Assembly (NCBI GenBank): GCA_944472135.2
Contig: OX235268.1
Location: 6,082,589 to 6,146,588 of the forward strand
Length of the DNA: 64,000 bases
Direction of reading: 5' to 3'
Source: Trichobilharzia regenti
Lineage: Eukaryota; Platyhelminthes; Trematoda; Strigeidida; Schistosomatidae
Part shown: in pieces, positions 45,052 through 55,880 of the stretch
Layout: each line of letters begins with the position of its first letter
Numbering within the stretch: position 1 is the stretch's first letter
Translations under genes and position numbers: made by a program
The notes under the pieces: generated by a model
What the model was told of the DNA's origin: nothing
Databases searched by the model: none
The model's input: the letters and a program-made list of their open reading frames with translations, nothing else

Positions 45052-45262
45052 TGTGCGTCGGTGGCACAGTGGTTAGGACTCTCGCCGACCATGCACATGG
45101 TCCGGGGTTCGAACCCACGCCGGCGCACACCCGATATCTATGGTCGGCCTGCATAATTTGGGCTACCGATATCCATGCTGAAAATTCCATACTTGTATGA
45201 AAAATACAGTGTGGAATCAAGCTGTAATCAAAAATAAATAAAAATAATAAAAAATGATAAAA
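45052..45262 (+). mobile_element. SINE C, complete
   Basis: Full copy: A box in 'cggtggcacagtggttagg', B box 'gggttcgaaccc' near 45105, body blocks as at 6309, A-rich tail 'aaaaataaataaaaataat'. It separates two parts of the non-LTR element at 43870-45620. Confidence 0.9.
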
Positions 45263-45787
45263 AGATGGGGCATTTAAATCTATTCCCATTATCATACCTA
45301 AGGAGGAGAGGTGACTCAAATTCGGCTTACCAAATATTAGAGTGAGATTCAGGGATTCGTCTTTCAAGTCTTTTCTCTCCCTCTGGGATACATTTACGAG
45401 GTCACCACAAGAAGGTGCTCAAACTGAGGTCGAAAAAACACTCAGGAAATTTAGATTATCTCACAGAGTGGTCAACGACTGGAACTCTTTACCTGATTCA
45501 GTAGTAACAGCTCCATCAGTGAACGTATTCAAAGAGGGATCAGATCTGCTTTGATATGTATAAAGCGAAGATTAACATAGGCAATAAGGGACTTTTGTCC
45601 TTGTAAACTGAACCTGATATTAATCAGGTTGGAGTGCTTCCTTTCTTTGTTTCATGCCCCTTTCAACTGCTATAGACCCTGGTTTCTAAACTTCACACTT
45701 GTTTTCAGAATAAAATCAAATTTTAATAACAACACTTCTTCCTATTTTGAGTTCCGAACGGGACATAGGTATTCAACAGGACATCGA

Positions 45788-46170
45788 CATTCTTTTTGAT
45801 GAGGTTGTGTTCTCTCAGCTGGATAGTTAATTTGCTAAGCTTTCATCGCCCTACTAGGCGACATCTTCAATTTGACCCTTTGTGTGTGAGGTTTTTTTCT
45901 TAGGGGTGAAAGTTCAAGTCAAAGAAATAATCAGTTTCAATATAAGTAGCCTAGAAGGTGTGAAAACACACAAAAACAACCAATCACGTTCAAGGTGACC
46001 CACCAGGAGAGATGATTAATAAACTCATGGAGTAATCTAAAAGCTCACTTCATTTCAAATCAAAGTATGAGTTGAAGGGAGAGGTTGCCTAGTTGAGCAA
46101 TGAAAGCTTCGCAAATTAACTATCCAGCTCAGAGAACACAACCACATCACAACGTATACAAAGGTTAATC
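45788..46170. mobile_element. PLE (P2) 3' UTR, inverted pair
   Basis: 45795-45850 'gttgtgttctctcagctggatagttaattt' pairs with 46110-46155 in reverse complement. Both match the antisense end of the P2 element at 20285-20335. The sense half (45905-46165) also carries 'gtgtgaaaacacacaaaaac' seen at 20455-20475. Confidence 0.65.
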
Positions 46171-46179
46171 CTCCTCTGC

Positions 46180-47485
46180 TGTGTTCACTGAAGCTGGTGT
46201 CCCTCAAGGTGCAGTACTCTCCCCACTTCTCTTTTCTTTCTTTCTACATGAACTACCATCTTCAAATGACATTAATTTTGTAAAATATGCTGATGAACTA
46301 ACTGTATCTTTGTCTGTCAAATGTCAAAGTGACTGCACTAAACTAAACGGCTTCTTATCAGAAATCAGCCAATGGTCCTAAGAAAACGGTCTCAACTTAA
46401 ACCCCTCCAAATGCCAAACAGTTAATTTCACCTTTAGGCACAAATCTGACCTAAACAAAGTGGTTATCACTCACACGAGGTGTGCAACATAGATGGCACT
46501 GAAATTGAAACCATGTCGGAAATTAAATAACCAGGTGTCAATCTATCTTATGATCTTTCCTGGTCGTCTCATATCTTGTCGATTTCTAAGAAAATATTCC
46601 GTCTGACCTTCTACATCAAGAAGTTAAGACATTCTGGAATAACCCAACCCTTACTCCTACAATTTGTTAACTCTCGTATTCTGCCTGTTATTCTCTATTG
46701 TTCCCCCTTAATTTTTCCATGGCTACTGAAGAAAGACTATATCTTATTACACAGGATGTTAAAGGTTGTCAGCGGGTAAGCAACGTGCCACTTAATGAAC
46801 TTGTCAACATTCTGGTGGACAGACACATTGACTAATGTGAAAAACTGGCTAAATCCATTTTATCTAACTCACACCACCCTCTTCATTCACAACTCTCCCC
46901 ACCCTTGTATCTCATCGGGGAAAACCAGAAGCCTGCCTGTATAGAAAACTATATGCCCGCACTAGTAAGTACAGAAACTCATCCATACCATACTTAGCTC
47001 GTGTTCTGTGCGATAAAGAAAGCATTAGGCGTGATACCTACAACTTATTAAAGGGTCAGTAGAACAACTGGATCTCGACTTTCTAACTCACATCATGTAT
47101 GGGTACAACGTTTTCTTTCTTTCTTTTACTTTTTTTCTGTTATGGGCCGCTTTGTTTCTCTCCTCCTTACAAACTCTATTTAAAGCATTCTTCTTCGTTC
47201 TTTCACACTCTGTATATCTCGACCTTTTTGTTACCACTTACGCCATTAAATATGCTAGCATCTACTTTTCTAACACCTTCAAAGACTCCGTTCAATTTTG
47301 GCTTTGCTACAGACATGCCAATATGTTGTTGTCATAACTAACTGAGATTACCGATAATCTATGTAGAATTTTATTTATTGTTAATGTACTAACTGAATGC
47401 AATACTGTAGTGAGATGCTGAGAATTCCATTCTGTATCACAAGTACTGTTTTGGAATAAAGCTGTTATTATTATTATTAAAATCA
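46180..47485 (+). mobile_element. CR1-like element, 5'-truncated copy
   Basis: Starts abruptly in RT motif B (TEAGVPQGAVLSPLLFSFFL), then FVKYADELTVS with the catalytic YADD changed to YADE, and LNLNPSKCQT. After stops and shifts come FRLTFYIKKLRHSGITQPLLL (46600) and KKDYILLHRMLKVVSG. The 3' end at 47410-47480 has the same 'gagaattccattctgtatcacaag' and 'ggaataaagc' as other copies, with an (ATT)n tail. Confidence 0.88.
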
Positions 47486-47769
47486 TCGACCTGGGCTACA
47501 AATCCTCTGCATCATATCAAAATCGACATTCTATCGTTTCCTTTGCAGCCCTCTTTAGTCGACCTTACGATTATCCATAAACAGTCATGGGGCTCCTCAG
47601 CGTGTGTCCAATTTATCTTCATTTCCTACGTTATATTTGTTGAGTAATTGTTTTTTCGATTGGTTTGTGTCTTTAATTCTCTCTGGTAAGCCATTCGATC
47701 TTCATTTTCGAGTGACGGCAACTACTGAAAATTGAATTTATGATTAATTTTTTAAAACATTTTTTCAAT

Positions 47770-47935
47770 TTTTATTTTTTTAATGTAGTTTGATTCCACA
47801 CAGTATTTTGGTACAAGTATAGGATTTTCAGCATGTGATATCAGCAACCAAAGTGTGCGTCAGCCGGGGATCAAACCTCAGAACATGTGCATGGTCGGCG
47901 GGCGTCCTAACCTACGTGCCACCGACTTACGATAA
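47770..47935 (-). mobile_element. SINE C, antisense
   Basis: Reverse strand: 'aagtcggtggcacgtagg', 'gaggtttgatccc', 'atatcacatgctgaaaatcc', 'aaaatactgtgtggaatc', then an A-rich tail at 47770-47790. Confidence 0.8.
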
Positions 47936-47944
47936 ATACTTACA

Positions 47945-48350
47945 AGTACCTGCGATAGGAGTTACACTGAGAGGAAAGTAAAATGGGCACACCTTCAATT
48001 TTCTGAACATGTACCGGAAAGCCTACGTCTCAATGGAACAAGCACTTTTGTTGATACATGTCATGAGCTGGAAACCCTGAAATCCTTTCAAAAATGGCAC
48101 TGAAACTTACCGAATCCAATGCTGTCAAATGACTTAAACTCGATTAACTTGTTCACAAAGAAGCAGTTGTTAGTTTTTCAGTCGCCAGTCCTGGAAACTG
48201 AATGTCTGTACTCCTCTTTTCATTTGATTATACAATCGATGACTTTAACCTCTTGTCCCTTTGTCATAGTTTTACTTTGCTTTTCTCTTGATTCTGTTGT
48301 CGACGATGAACTGATTGAACTGCCACTCAACTGACTTGTTACTCATGATC
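47945..48350 (+). mobile_element. PLE (P1) GIY-YIG end, fragment
   Basis: Reads LQFSEHVPESLRLNGTSTFVD, parallel to FSEHVSKSLRCLRGTNALN at 61650, and 'ttcacaaagaagcagttgttagtttttcag' parallels 62010-62040. Other frames are interrupted. Confidence 0.6.
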
Positions 48351-48364
48351 TTACTCCCCTCTTA

Positions 48365-48790
48365 TTATCACAAAATGCACTTCAAACAAACTAAAGACCT
48401 TCATCAACAGCTGTCTTCACTACATACTTCGCTCAAGATCAGATGGTCGGCCTGAAAAGATCAGCAACAGGCACCTGGGAGCGAATCAACCAGGAACATA
48501 TTGTGCGAAAAACATGCAGGAAGAAATCGAGGTGGATTGGATTGGCCATACTCTGAGAAAACAAACCATCAAGTGAGTGACATCACACGTTAGGCCATTG
48601 CTTGAGTGGAACCTGGCGGAATGGGAAGCAGCGAGTCGGTCATTAGTGCAAGTGTGACATGGAGGAGGTCATGTGAAGAGGAGATGAAAGTATGTGAGCA
48701 GACAAAGAGCCAAGTGAAAACGTTGACCGAGGAGCGAACGCAGTAAAGACATACGGCTGAAGCCCTATATTCCTCTAGGAACTTGAGTGA
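48365..48790 (+). mobile_element. RTE-like element, 3' end
   Basis: Terminal RTE block: 'cttcatcaacagctgtcttc' (INSCLH), 'gatggtcggcctgaaaagatcagcaacag', 'ggaagaaatcgaggtggattgg', ending 'ctatattcctctaggaac' at 48784. Degenerate. Confidence 0.7.
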
Positions 48791-49554
48791 GTGATTCCAA
48801 CGTTTCCCTGTGTTCGGCAACCTGGTGCAAAATTCTTCAGAGAAATTAATCGAAATTAACATAACAGAGGTTTATATGCAGAAAAAGAACATCTCTTGTT
48901 TTTAAAAACTTTGGCCAATCATGAGTCATGAAACAAGTATTAACAAGTATAATAAACAAAATCGTATGAGTTGTGATCAAAATTTGGTCACAGACTTATA
49001 AATATTGATCTACCTTTGTTAAACACTTTAAACACAGTGTGTGTATGTGTGTGTGTGTGTGGATAAACAGTTGTAAAACAATGTCTTAACGTCTCCATAA
49101 GTAGATATAGACAGTCAGGAACTTTGACCAAGTATCATTAGTTAGTGATACACATCCATTCTTATTTACTGATCAGGATTTTCTATGCGTCATCACACCT
49201 TCATGTCTGTTCAAACTGTTAGTATCTAGAGTTTTATGATTAGACGTATTTTCAAAATTATGGTGTTTAGGATTAGAGTTTAGTTGAAGCACCATGTCGA
49301 ACTAATTGCTTTGCCTTCTTTCTGAAAATTGAGCTGCTTTATTCGACCTACTGGAGTTGTCAGTTGACTGGACAGCTACAGATTTAGGATATGCATTCTG
49401 CTGCAGACAACGGAGAGTGGAAACACGATGATTGTGCGAATTACATAGTTTCTTTGTTATTGTAATTCGATTGCAAAATAAATCAAATGAACTGTAGTCA
49501 ATATTTGACAGAATAGTTCTAAAATATTCGGGCGACGAATGAGAAGTAGACATT
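48791..49554. other. No gene recognised; TG microsatellite
   Basis: A (TG)n run sits near 49036-49062. A reverse frame at 49302-49553 (83 codons) is not recognised. Confidence 0.4.
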
Positions 49555-49670
49555 TGTAAAAAAATTATATTTGTAAAATCTCAGCGATGAAGAAGTTCGG
49601 ACCAGATTGCCGAACGAAATGTTGGAATTACTGATTATCGCTGAGATTTTACAAATATAGTTTTTTTACA
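49555..49670. repeat. Near-perfect palindrome with internal hairpin
   Basis: Arms of 34 nt (49555-49588 and 49637-49670) differ at one base. The 48-nt loop holds a 6-bp hairpin GTTCGG...CCGAAC followed by GAAAT. A GATGA precedes it by four bases more than a canonical hammerhead allows. It probably comes from the terminal region of a PLE, where such GATGA/GAAA hairpins occur. Confidence 0.7.
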
Positions 49671-50419
49671 AATATCTCTTATGGGATTTAGTTCCAAAGA
49701 TTTTACGAAATGATATTTGACGTATTTCGTTGCATAACTTTACATCACTAGCGGTATTATCGCATTAATCTTTAGAATGAAGCAATTCCCATAAGACGAG
49801 TTAAACTGTCAGAGATAAGATCAACTATACATTGGTTAGGAATCAAATTACTGTTCAGTATATTTTGAAAATTACTAAATTACAGATTTTTTTGATAAGA
49901 AAGTGACTGAAAGAGGATATTATCTATCAGTTCAGTGACATTTTTAAAAGAGTTGATTTTAACAGACAAAAGCAAGTCAAATCTCGGAATAAAAGTCAAG
50001 AAGAATTATAAATCTAGTTATCCAGAAGTCGACAGATAATCAGTGACAGACATACAACAGAATCCTAGAAGATCTACACTCCGAGTATAATTCGTGTCTA
50101 ATGCCGCGCAAACACGATAATTTTCAGGCAAAAACCAAAAAGTTGGAAGAAGATTGTGATTTTTTTTTATTCGGCAATATTAACTAACAATCTTGGTTGT
50201 GAACGCCGTTACCACCATCTTAAAAATTTTGTATTATGCAGAATTACTCACACTACCACTACAAACACCGAATTACACCTGACAATAAAAAACAACTCTG
50301 AAATGTTTATTTTATGGTTGTTTAGTGTAGTTCAATCAAATTAACTGATCATCTTGGCTATAAACATTCTTAAATATAATTTTCATAACTTCTTGTATGA
50401 TTACAGCTGTTACTGTTCA
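49671..50419. other. No feature recognised
   Basis: AT-rich, with only a short frame at 50156-50344 that shows no similarity. Confidence 0.4.
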
Positions 50420-50655
50420 CCACTCATACACATATCATAGCTTCCATTACCCAATACTGAGATATTATTCATTATGTTGTTTGTTTTCCTTTATACTTCT
50501 TGGTATTGTTTTTAGTATTTTCTGTTTTTTTGTTTTTGTTGTTGTTTTTATATTTATTTTTTGATAAAATTAGATGCAATATTGTAGATAAGTGTTGAAA
50601 ATTCCACACTGTACCACTTGTACTGTTTCTGGAATAAAGCAAAATTACTATTATT
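50420..50655 (+). mobile_element. CR1-like element, 3' UTR only
   Basis: 'aaattagatgcaatattgtagataagtgttgaaaattcca' and 'tactgtttctggaataaagc' are the CR1 3' end seen at 39905-39985. No coding sequence remains. Confidence 0.75.
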
Positions 50656-50984
50656 CTGATTAGTTCAGTAAAGGGATCGTAGAGTCAATCACAAGTTCCA
50701 TATTGGAGGACCTTGTGGATTTGGATCACAAGGCTGATTGAAATTCTCCCTTTACGATTCTATGTAATGTACCACTTCAATTCACTAAGTCTCTACGCCT
50801 TCCATTACTAAGTGCAGCTGAGTGCAGCAGTCGCCGTAAAATGCTTTCAACCCAATCTTTGTGTTCATAAAATGTTGGTTCAATCCCTCTCCATCATATG
50901 ACCTTCCACCCCAACATAGAATAGATGCCTCTTCCACTGACACCAGATAAGTGTAAATATCACTTTTAATTGTACTGTTAACTG

Positions 50985-52290
50985 AATTATCAATGTCTTA
51001 CAGTGCTACAGAAGGCACGCTGCACACTAGCGTTTATAAAGAACCAACACATTCTGACATAGTTAGATTCTAGTTCTTCTCATCTGTTGTCTGTGAAGGC
51101 TGGCTTAGTGAAGTGTTTAACAAACCAAGCAGTAGCACTAAGTAGCACAAGAAAAGACTTAAATGATGAACTAAAACAGATAGAAGAAACTTTGGTGTTA
51201 AATAACCAACTATCCTATAAAATTCATTAGAAAGATCAGTAAAGTCCAAAAGCAAAATATAAATAATTTAAAAAAACTGGTAATGATAACATAAGTAGGA
51301 GAGAATACAAGCCATCTACTGGTATACCATATAAAGAGGGGAGATTTCAGATAAGTGCCTACTTAGAATTCTCAATAAAGCAAGAAAAAGAGTGGCATTC
51401 AAACCTACAAATTCACTCAGGTAGGAAAATTTCTGTAGGCTAAAAGACACGATGGACCCAATTAAACAAAATAATAAAATTTACAAAACACTCTGCAATG
51501 ACTGTGAGCTAAGTTAACTACATAGATCAAACTAGTAGATCGGTTGGGGGTAGTCAGATTGTCAGACCATAGAAATTTAGCTAAGTTAAGAATGGTTGAC
51601 CCCGAGGCAGGGTTTAAAATTCCAAGAAGTAATCTATGTTGGTGAAAAGATAGAAATTGATTACTGAATCCTGCCTGGTTCATTGAGTCTACACCCAATA
51701 CAACACATGCAACAGAAATGACTCAATGCAAATACAAGAGATGTGTATGGAAGATATTATTACCACCAGTCAGACAAATCAGAGGAGGATAATAAATAAT
51801 CTCAAAATTCTATTTCAATTCACGTACGCTATAACATTCTAACAATTAACTTATTATGACTATAAAGACACCACTCGTCTTATTTCCCATCTGATTGTAA
51901 TTGATCAATAACACTCACATTATTATTTCTGAATGAACATTTCCCTTTATTGATTTTTATTCAAATGTCTAATCATCAATATCAGTAAAAAGTTTGAGCA
52001 CTGTGGATTAGATCAAATAAAGTATAATTATATTTCAATAGTTTACACACAGTGATAAGTTTTGTTATTGGTAATATTTCGAGCAAAAATACTGCCTGTG
52101 TTCACACCACTGTTGGAATTGTTTTTAGAACAAAACTTTCATCAATTCCACACATGTACATAAATGAAGGAAGACGGTTGTGTGAGTGAGTGAGAGACTT
52201 GATATGATTATGAGTGCCAATAGTTTGTGCTCGAACTGTGGTCTTCAGTTAATATGACTGTATAAGAAATACTGTGTGATTTATCAGTTG
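50985..52290 (+). mobile_element. Penelope-like element (P3), RT thumb to 3' UTR
   Basis: Across frames: GTLHTSVYKEPTHSD (51010), LSVKAGLVKCLTNQAVAL and LNDELKQIEETLVLNN (end of RT), linker 'atataaagaggggagatttcag', then nuclease remnants 51530-51700 ('gtagatcggttgggggtagtcag', KILSRSNLCW-like) with a large deletion against 1957-2313. The 3' UTR at 51720-52290 is interrupted by repeat E at about 52008-52135. Confidence 0.75.
52008..52135 (+). repeat. Repeat E, copy 1
   Basis: About 125 bases nearly identical to 62878-63003 ('tagatcaaataaagtataattatatttcaatagtttacaca', 'ttcacaccactgttggaat'). It sits inside a PLE 3' UTR and may be a terminal piece of another PLE. Confidence 0.7.
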
Positions 52291-52874
52291 TATATTTGAA
52301 TTTCAGTTTCACAATTTATTATTATTATTATTCTGTTTACATTCCTCTTGATTCTGTCAATTGATTCACATTGTTTCTCAAATGTCCATGGCTGATATTT
52401 TCTTACGTAACTGAGTAAAGTCTGATGACAGCTAACCAAAAATAGGTAGGTATTTGCTATTTTATGTCGTGTTCTAAAGTTTTCTCTTATGTCTATTTAT
52501 TATTCTTAACAATTGAGCGGAGGAAACGAATGAATTCTACGCAAAATTAACAATTTCTTAATAATAATAATAATAATAGTAATAATAATATGCGTCCCTA
52601 CTCCTATTCATCATTTAACTGATTCTACAGAAACGTTAGTAGAATTATAACATTGTTGCATAAATGTCGATTAAATATTATTCCTTCCACTTTTCACTTC
52701 GTTTTACGTTAGTGGTCAACATTTTATATTGGAAAGGAAATGGCTTTCTGTAAAAAAAATCACGTTTTTCTTCTCTTAAATACAAGAGGATTGTAATAGA
52801 ACAATAAAAAGCATCATTAGTGCTTAACTAAAATTAACTATCTGGTTAATTTAAGTCAATTTAGATTTTCCTAT
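52291..52874. other. No gene recognised; ATA repeats
   Basis: Low-complexity ATA/ATT runs at 52318-52332 and 52559-52591; nothing else recognised. Confidence 0.4.
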
Positions 52875-53930
52875 CCTCGCCCAAGTGGTGTAGTGGAAAA
52901 CGTATTGGCGTTTAAGACTATGGGCACCATTTCAGAATTGATTAAAAATCGTTTATCTAAATATATTAAACGTACTTTTCCTGCTGCTGACCTGCAACTA
53001 GTTTTTACCAGCCAAAATATGATCAGACAAGACGTCAAGGATAGATTACCGCTTTTGTCCACATCTATGTGCATTTACTCTTTTACTTGCTCTTGTGGAG
53101 CTGATTATATTGGACGCTGTAAGCGTAATCCCCGAAAACGTGTAGCTGAACACTATCCGGTTTGTTTAATGAAAGGCGAATGTAGAACTGCAAAGTCGTC
53201 TATTTGTGATCACCTGTTAGAGTCTGGTCATTTAGCCCCACATGATTCACCTTTCAGGGTTATTTACATGGCAAAATCGAATCAATCCAAATGTTTACGT
53301 TTTCTTCACTTATGCATAACCGAAGCTTTAGCTATACATGAACAGAAACCTAAATTATGTGTTCAAAAGCGTTTTGTCAAACCACTTTCTTTACCTTGGT
53401 CATAATAATGTTCTTTCTAGTTTTTATTTTATTTTACCACTTGAATTCTTTCCACTTAACTTCACATCTTCATTCTTATCATAATCGTACTCCTAATTTT
53501 CACATTTTTTAGACAACACTTGACATTTTTTTTGTTATAGAACAGTCTTTAATATTTTTGTAATTTATCCACTTCAACTCTATCCCTTATAACTTTTATC
53601 ACATATATACGTACATTGACTGAGCAATTATTTAGTGCCACTTAATAACCTTTTTCTGTAATATAAATACGACTGTACAGCTTGAAAATGAAGTCGTTGA
53701 TAAGAAATTTCTTCGCTGAACAAAAACTGTGGTTTTACTTATGAATAAATGGGTATTTTTCGAGATTTATGGGCATTGGGTTTGAGCCTCAGTGAAAACT
53801 TCATCGATCACTGAGGAATGGAGGTACATCTAGTTGACAAGTCTCAAATGGGACGAAATGCTGAGTATCCACTGGATTCCACTGCAGCTAGTTACCATTA
53901 ACCAACCGACTTCAAGTATCTGGTGTATTG
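52875..53930 (+). mobile_element. Smalpha-type hammerhead SINE, split by a PLE
   Basis: The left part (52875-52926) holds the tRNA-like head 'cccaagtggtgtagtggaaaacgtattggcgttta'. The right part (53768-53930) continues 'tgggcattgggtttgagcctc' (B box) and a hammerhead remnant at 53823-53885: stem I 'ggtacatctag', core TTGACAA for CTGATGA, stem II GTCTCAAATGGGAC, GAAA intact, then 'ctggattcc' closing stem I. The intact order matches the known Smalpha ribozyme. Core changes should abolish cleavage. Confidence 0.85.
52927..53767 (+). mobile_element. Penelope-like element (P1), 841-bp insertion with intact GIY-YIG frame
   Basis: The frame spanning 52893-53405 is the best PLE nuclease here. It reads LSKYIKRTFPAADLQLVF, MCIYSFTCSCGADYIGRCKR (C-x-C and YIG), RVAEHYPVCLMKGECR, ICDHLLESGH, FLHLCITEALAIHEQKP and LCVQKRFVKPLSLPWS, with a natural stop. 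The domain's Arg after YIG, Glu and C-terminal Asn/Glu positions appear plausible. The reverse transcriptase is missing (5' truncation). The 3' UTR ends near 53760. TATGGGCA at 52919-52926 and 53768-53775 is the target duplication. The first ~11 codons of the open frame belong to the host SINE. Confidence 0.9.
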
Positions 53931-54189
53931 CACAATACCATATACTACTGAGTGATTCAAATGAGTAGTTGTATACCTTATTTCTTAATTAAAACTCGGA
54001 GTTAAAATGAACGTTAGGAAAAACCTCTTTACTGATATTTCACTTATGATATCAATTTTTTTCTAATCTTAAACGGCATCATTTTGAATCTGAATACCTC
54101 ATTTCTAAAGTTCGCCATTGTGCTACTAGAACCGGAAAGGTAAGACAGACCCTTATTATTGTCAGGATCAATTCGGATATCTTCTTTAC
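53931..54189. other. No feature recognised
   Basis: Short unassigned AT-rich stretch. Confidence 0.35.
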
Positions 54190-54610
54190 TCAGCATAAGG
54201 AACCGAATTCGTATTGTCAACACTACTCTTAAGTCACTTCCTCATGGAAAGTATTTCCCACAGCCTACTGCAGACTTTCATCAGTAGCTGCTTCATTGGC
54301 TTCATAGTGAAGATTAGGTGACCGGTTAGAAGAAATTAACAACAAGGAACTCTGGAAAAGAATGAACCAAGAAACTATTGCTTAATAAGTATCACTGAGA
54401 AAATTAAGATGGATCGAACACACTGAGGAGACCGTTAGGTGACATTGCATGTCAATGTGTGGATTTGATGGTGACACGAAAGAGATTGTGCAAGGAGCAG
54501 ATGAAAGCTTATGGGTGATCGTGATGTCAACTGAACTGGACTACAGGGAAAAGGACCAAATGAAGAAGTGCAGTTAAAGCCCTACATTCCACTTTCAAAC
54601 CAAAAGGGAA
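54190..54610 (+). mobile_element. RTE-like element, 3' end
   Basis: Decayed terminal block ('actttcatcagtagctgcttc', 'gtgaccggttagaagaaattaacaacaagg', 'gaagaagtgcagttaaagccctacattcc') with an A- and T-rich tail (ATTATTAATATT) to 54640. Confidence 0.65.
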
Positions 54611-54669
54611 AAATATTATTAATATTATTAAATTATTATTGTTATCTCCAAAAAACATTAGGTTGATTA

Positions 54670-55400
54670 CACAGCCTTAGAAAGCTGTGCTAAAGATTCC
54701 TGGCCAACACCAACAACCACAACAACAACAGACAACAATCATCATAAATGTGAGGAGCCTGAAAGAAACAACTTCCTGTACCTATTGACCTGGGAAGCAT
54801 CGTTTCAAATACAGGCGGAATTGACGAGGATATCAACGCAAGAACCGGAAAAGCAAGACAAGGTTTCATCACTCTTAAGTCTGTGTGGAGGTCAACAGCA
54901 CTCACCATCAAAAATAAGATCCGGATTTTAGACTCTAATGTGAAGTCAGTGCTACTTGCCATACGGATTAGAGACTTGGCGAGTCATAAAGAGAATCTCA
55001 AACAAACTTCAGACCTCCATCAACAGCTGTCTTCGCTCAATACTCAAGATCACATGGTCGGCCAGAAAAGATCCGCAACACGGATCTCTGGCAATGAGCG
55101 AACCAACCAGGAACCGATTGTGAAACAAATAGGCAGGAAGAAATGGAGATGGACTGGCGGCCATACGCTGAGGAAACCATCAAGAGACATCATTAGACAA
55201 GTCATTGCTCGAGTGGAAACCGAATGGGAAGCGGCGAGGTGGTCGTCACTGCGAGGGGTGACTTGGAGGAGGTCATTTGGAGACGAGATGAAAGTATGTG
55301 GGCAGACTTGGAACGGCATGAAGAAGTTGGCAGAAAACAGAAGGCAGTGGAGATGCGCAGCTGAAGCCCTATGTTCCTCTAGGAATTAAAGGATATAATA
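54670..55400 (+). mobile_element. RTE-like element, C-terminus and 3' end
   Basis: The 168-codon frame 54883-55389 reads KNKIRILDSNVKSVLLAIRI, GNERTNQEPIVKQIGRKKWR, GHTLRKPSRDIIRQVIARVE, RGVTWRRSFGDEMKVCGQTW and AAEALCSSRN, the full RTE C-terminal block in one frame. The reverse transcriptase catalytic part is absent. The end is 'aattaaaggatataatagtaat'. Confidence 0.85.
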
Positions 55401-55534
55401 GTAATACAATAAGAAGGCTGTGTCATGTGAATACTTATCTTACGTGTACCTTACGTAGTTAACTATAAACCCAATGCCTCTTAACTAAGTTATTTGTGAG
55501 TAGGAAAAATATTTGTTGCGATGGAAGTTTCACA
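55401..55534. other. Spacer, nothing recognised
   Basis: Short AT-rich spacer between the RTE 3' end and a SINE. Confidence 0.4.
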
Positions 55535-55880
55535 ATTGGTCGTCAACTGATTTCAGTTAAAGCACCACTGGAAGTCAGAATGCGGTGGTCCCTGTTTAGG
55601 ACTCTTCGTCAGTATGCACTTATTACTACACTGTGAATTACACCAAGAGCCTTCAAGTTACAAGGTGAGGTGGTATACCTTTAAGCAACTGAGGAGTAAC
55701 TGAAGTACCTATGAATTCTAACTTGTGAGAATTTGCGATATATGTAATGTGAATGCCAGCCAGTGTCATCGACAAGTATTAGACCTCCCATATGCAACTT
55801 AGTGAACTCCAATGCACACGACTTTCCACTAGAACGTCTAGCGACTTCATTCTACAGTCAGTCAATAGTGAACATTAGAT
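55535..55880 (-). mobile_element. SINE A, antisense, degenerate
   Basis: Reverse landmarks: 'ctgaaatcagttgacg' end, 'aagagtcctaaacaggg' stem remnant, B-box remnant near 55635, 'aattctcacaagttagaattcat' and the 5' body near 55750-55870. Confidence 0.55.

Larger units (their letters stand above)
43870..45620 (+). mobile_element. Non-LTR element of the jockey/CR1 group, in three pieces
   Basis: 43870-44000 reads RRQKIIVNGVLSRWKEVLNE, VPQGTSLCPLLF (RT motif B). After a SINE-B insertion, 44561-45050 continues LYVNELPNILTSSSLLFASD, where the second catalytic motif (FADD) reads FASD, then KLAEWAYH and SLEINSKKSAVMHL. After a SINE-C insertion, 45265-45560 gives LRRRGDLNS and a 70-codon frame ending FRLSHRVVNDWNSLPDSVVTAP, the usual C-terminal signature. 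It is a different element from the CR1 at 36740. Confidence 0.75.

Noticed and set aside
52893..53405. Stand-alone GIY-YIG nuclease gene
   Set aside because: The open frame begins in SINE sequence and is bounded by a target duplication; the matching reverse transcriptase and linker parts are those of PLE fragments elsewhere in the window.
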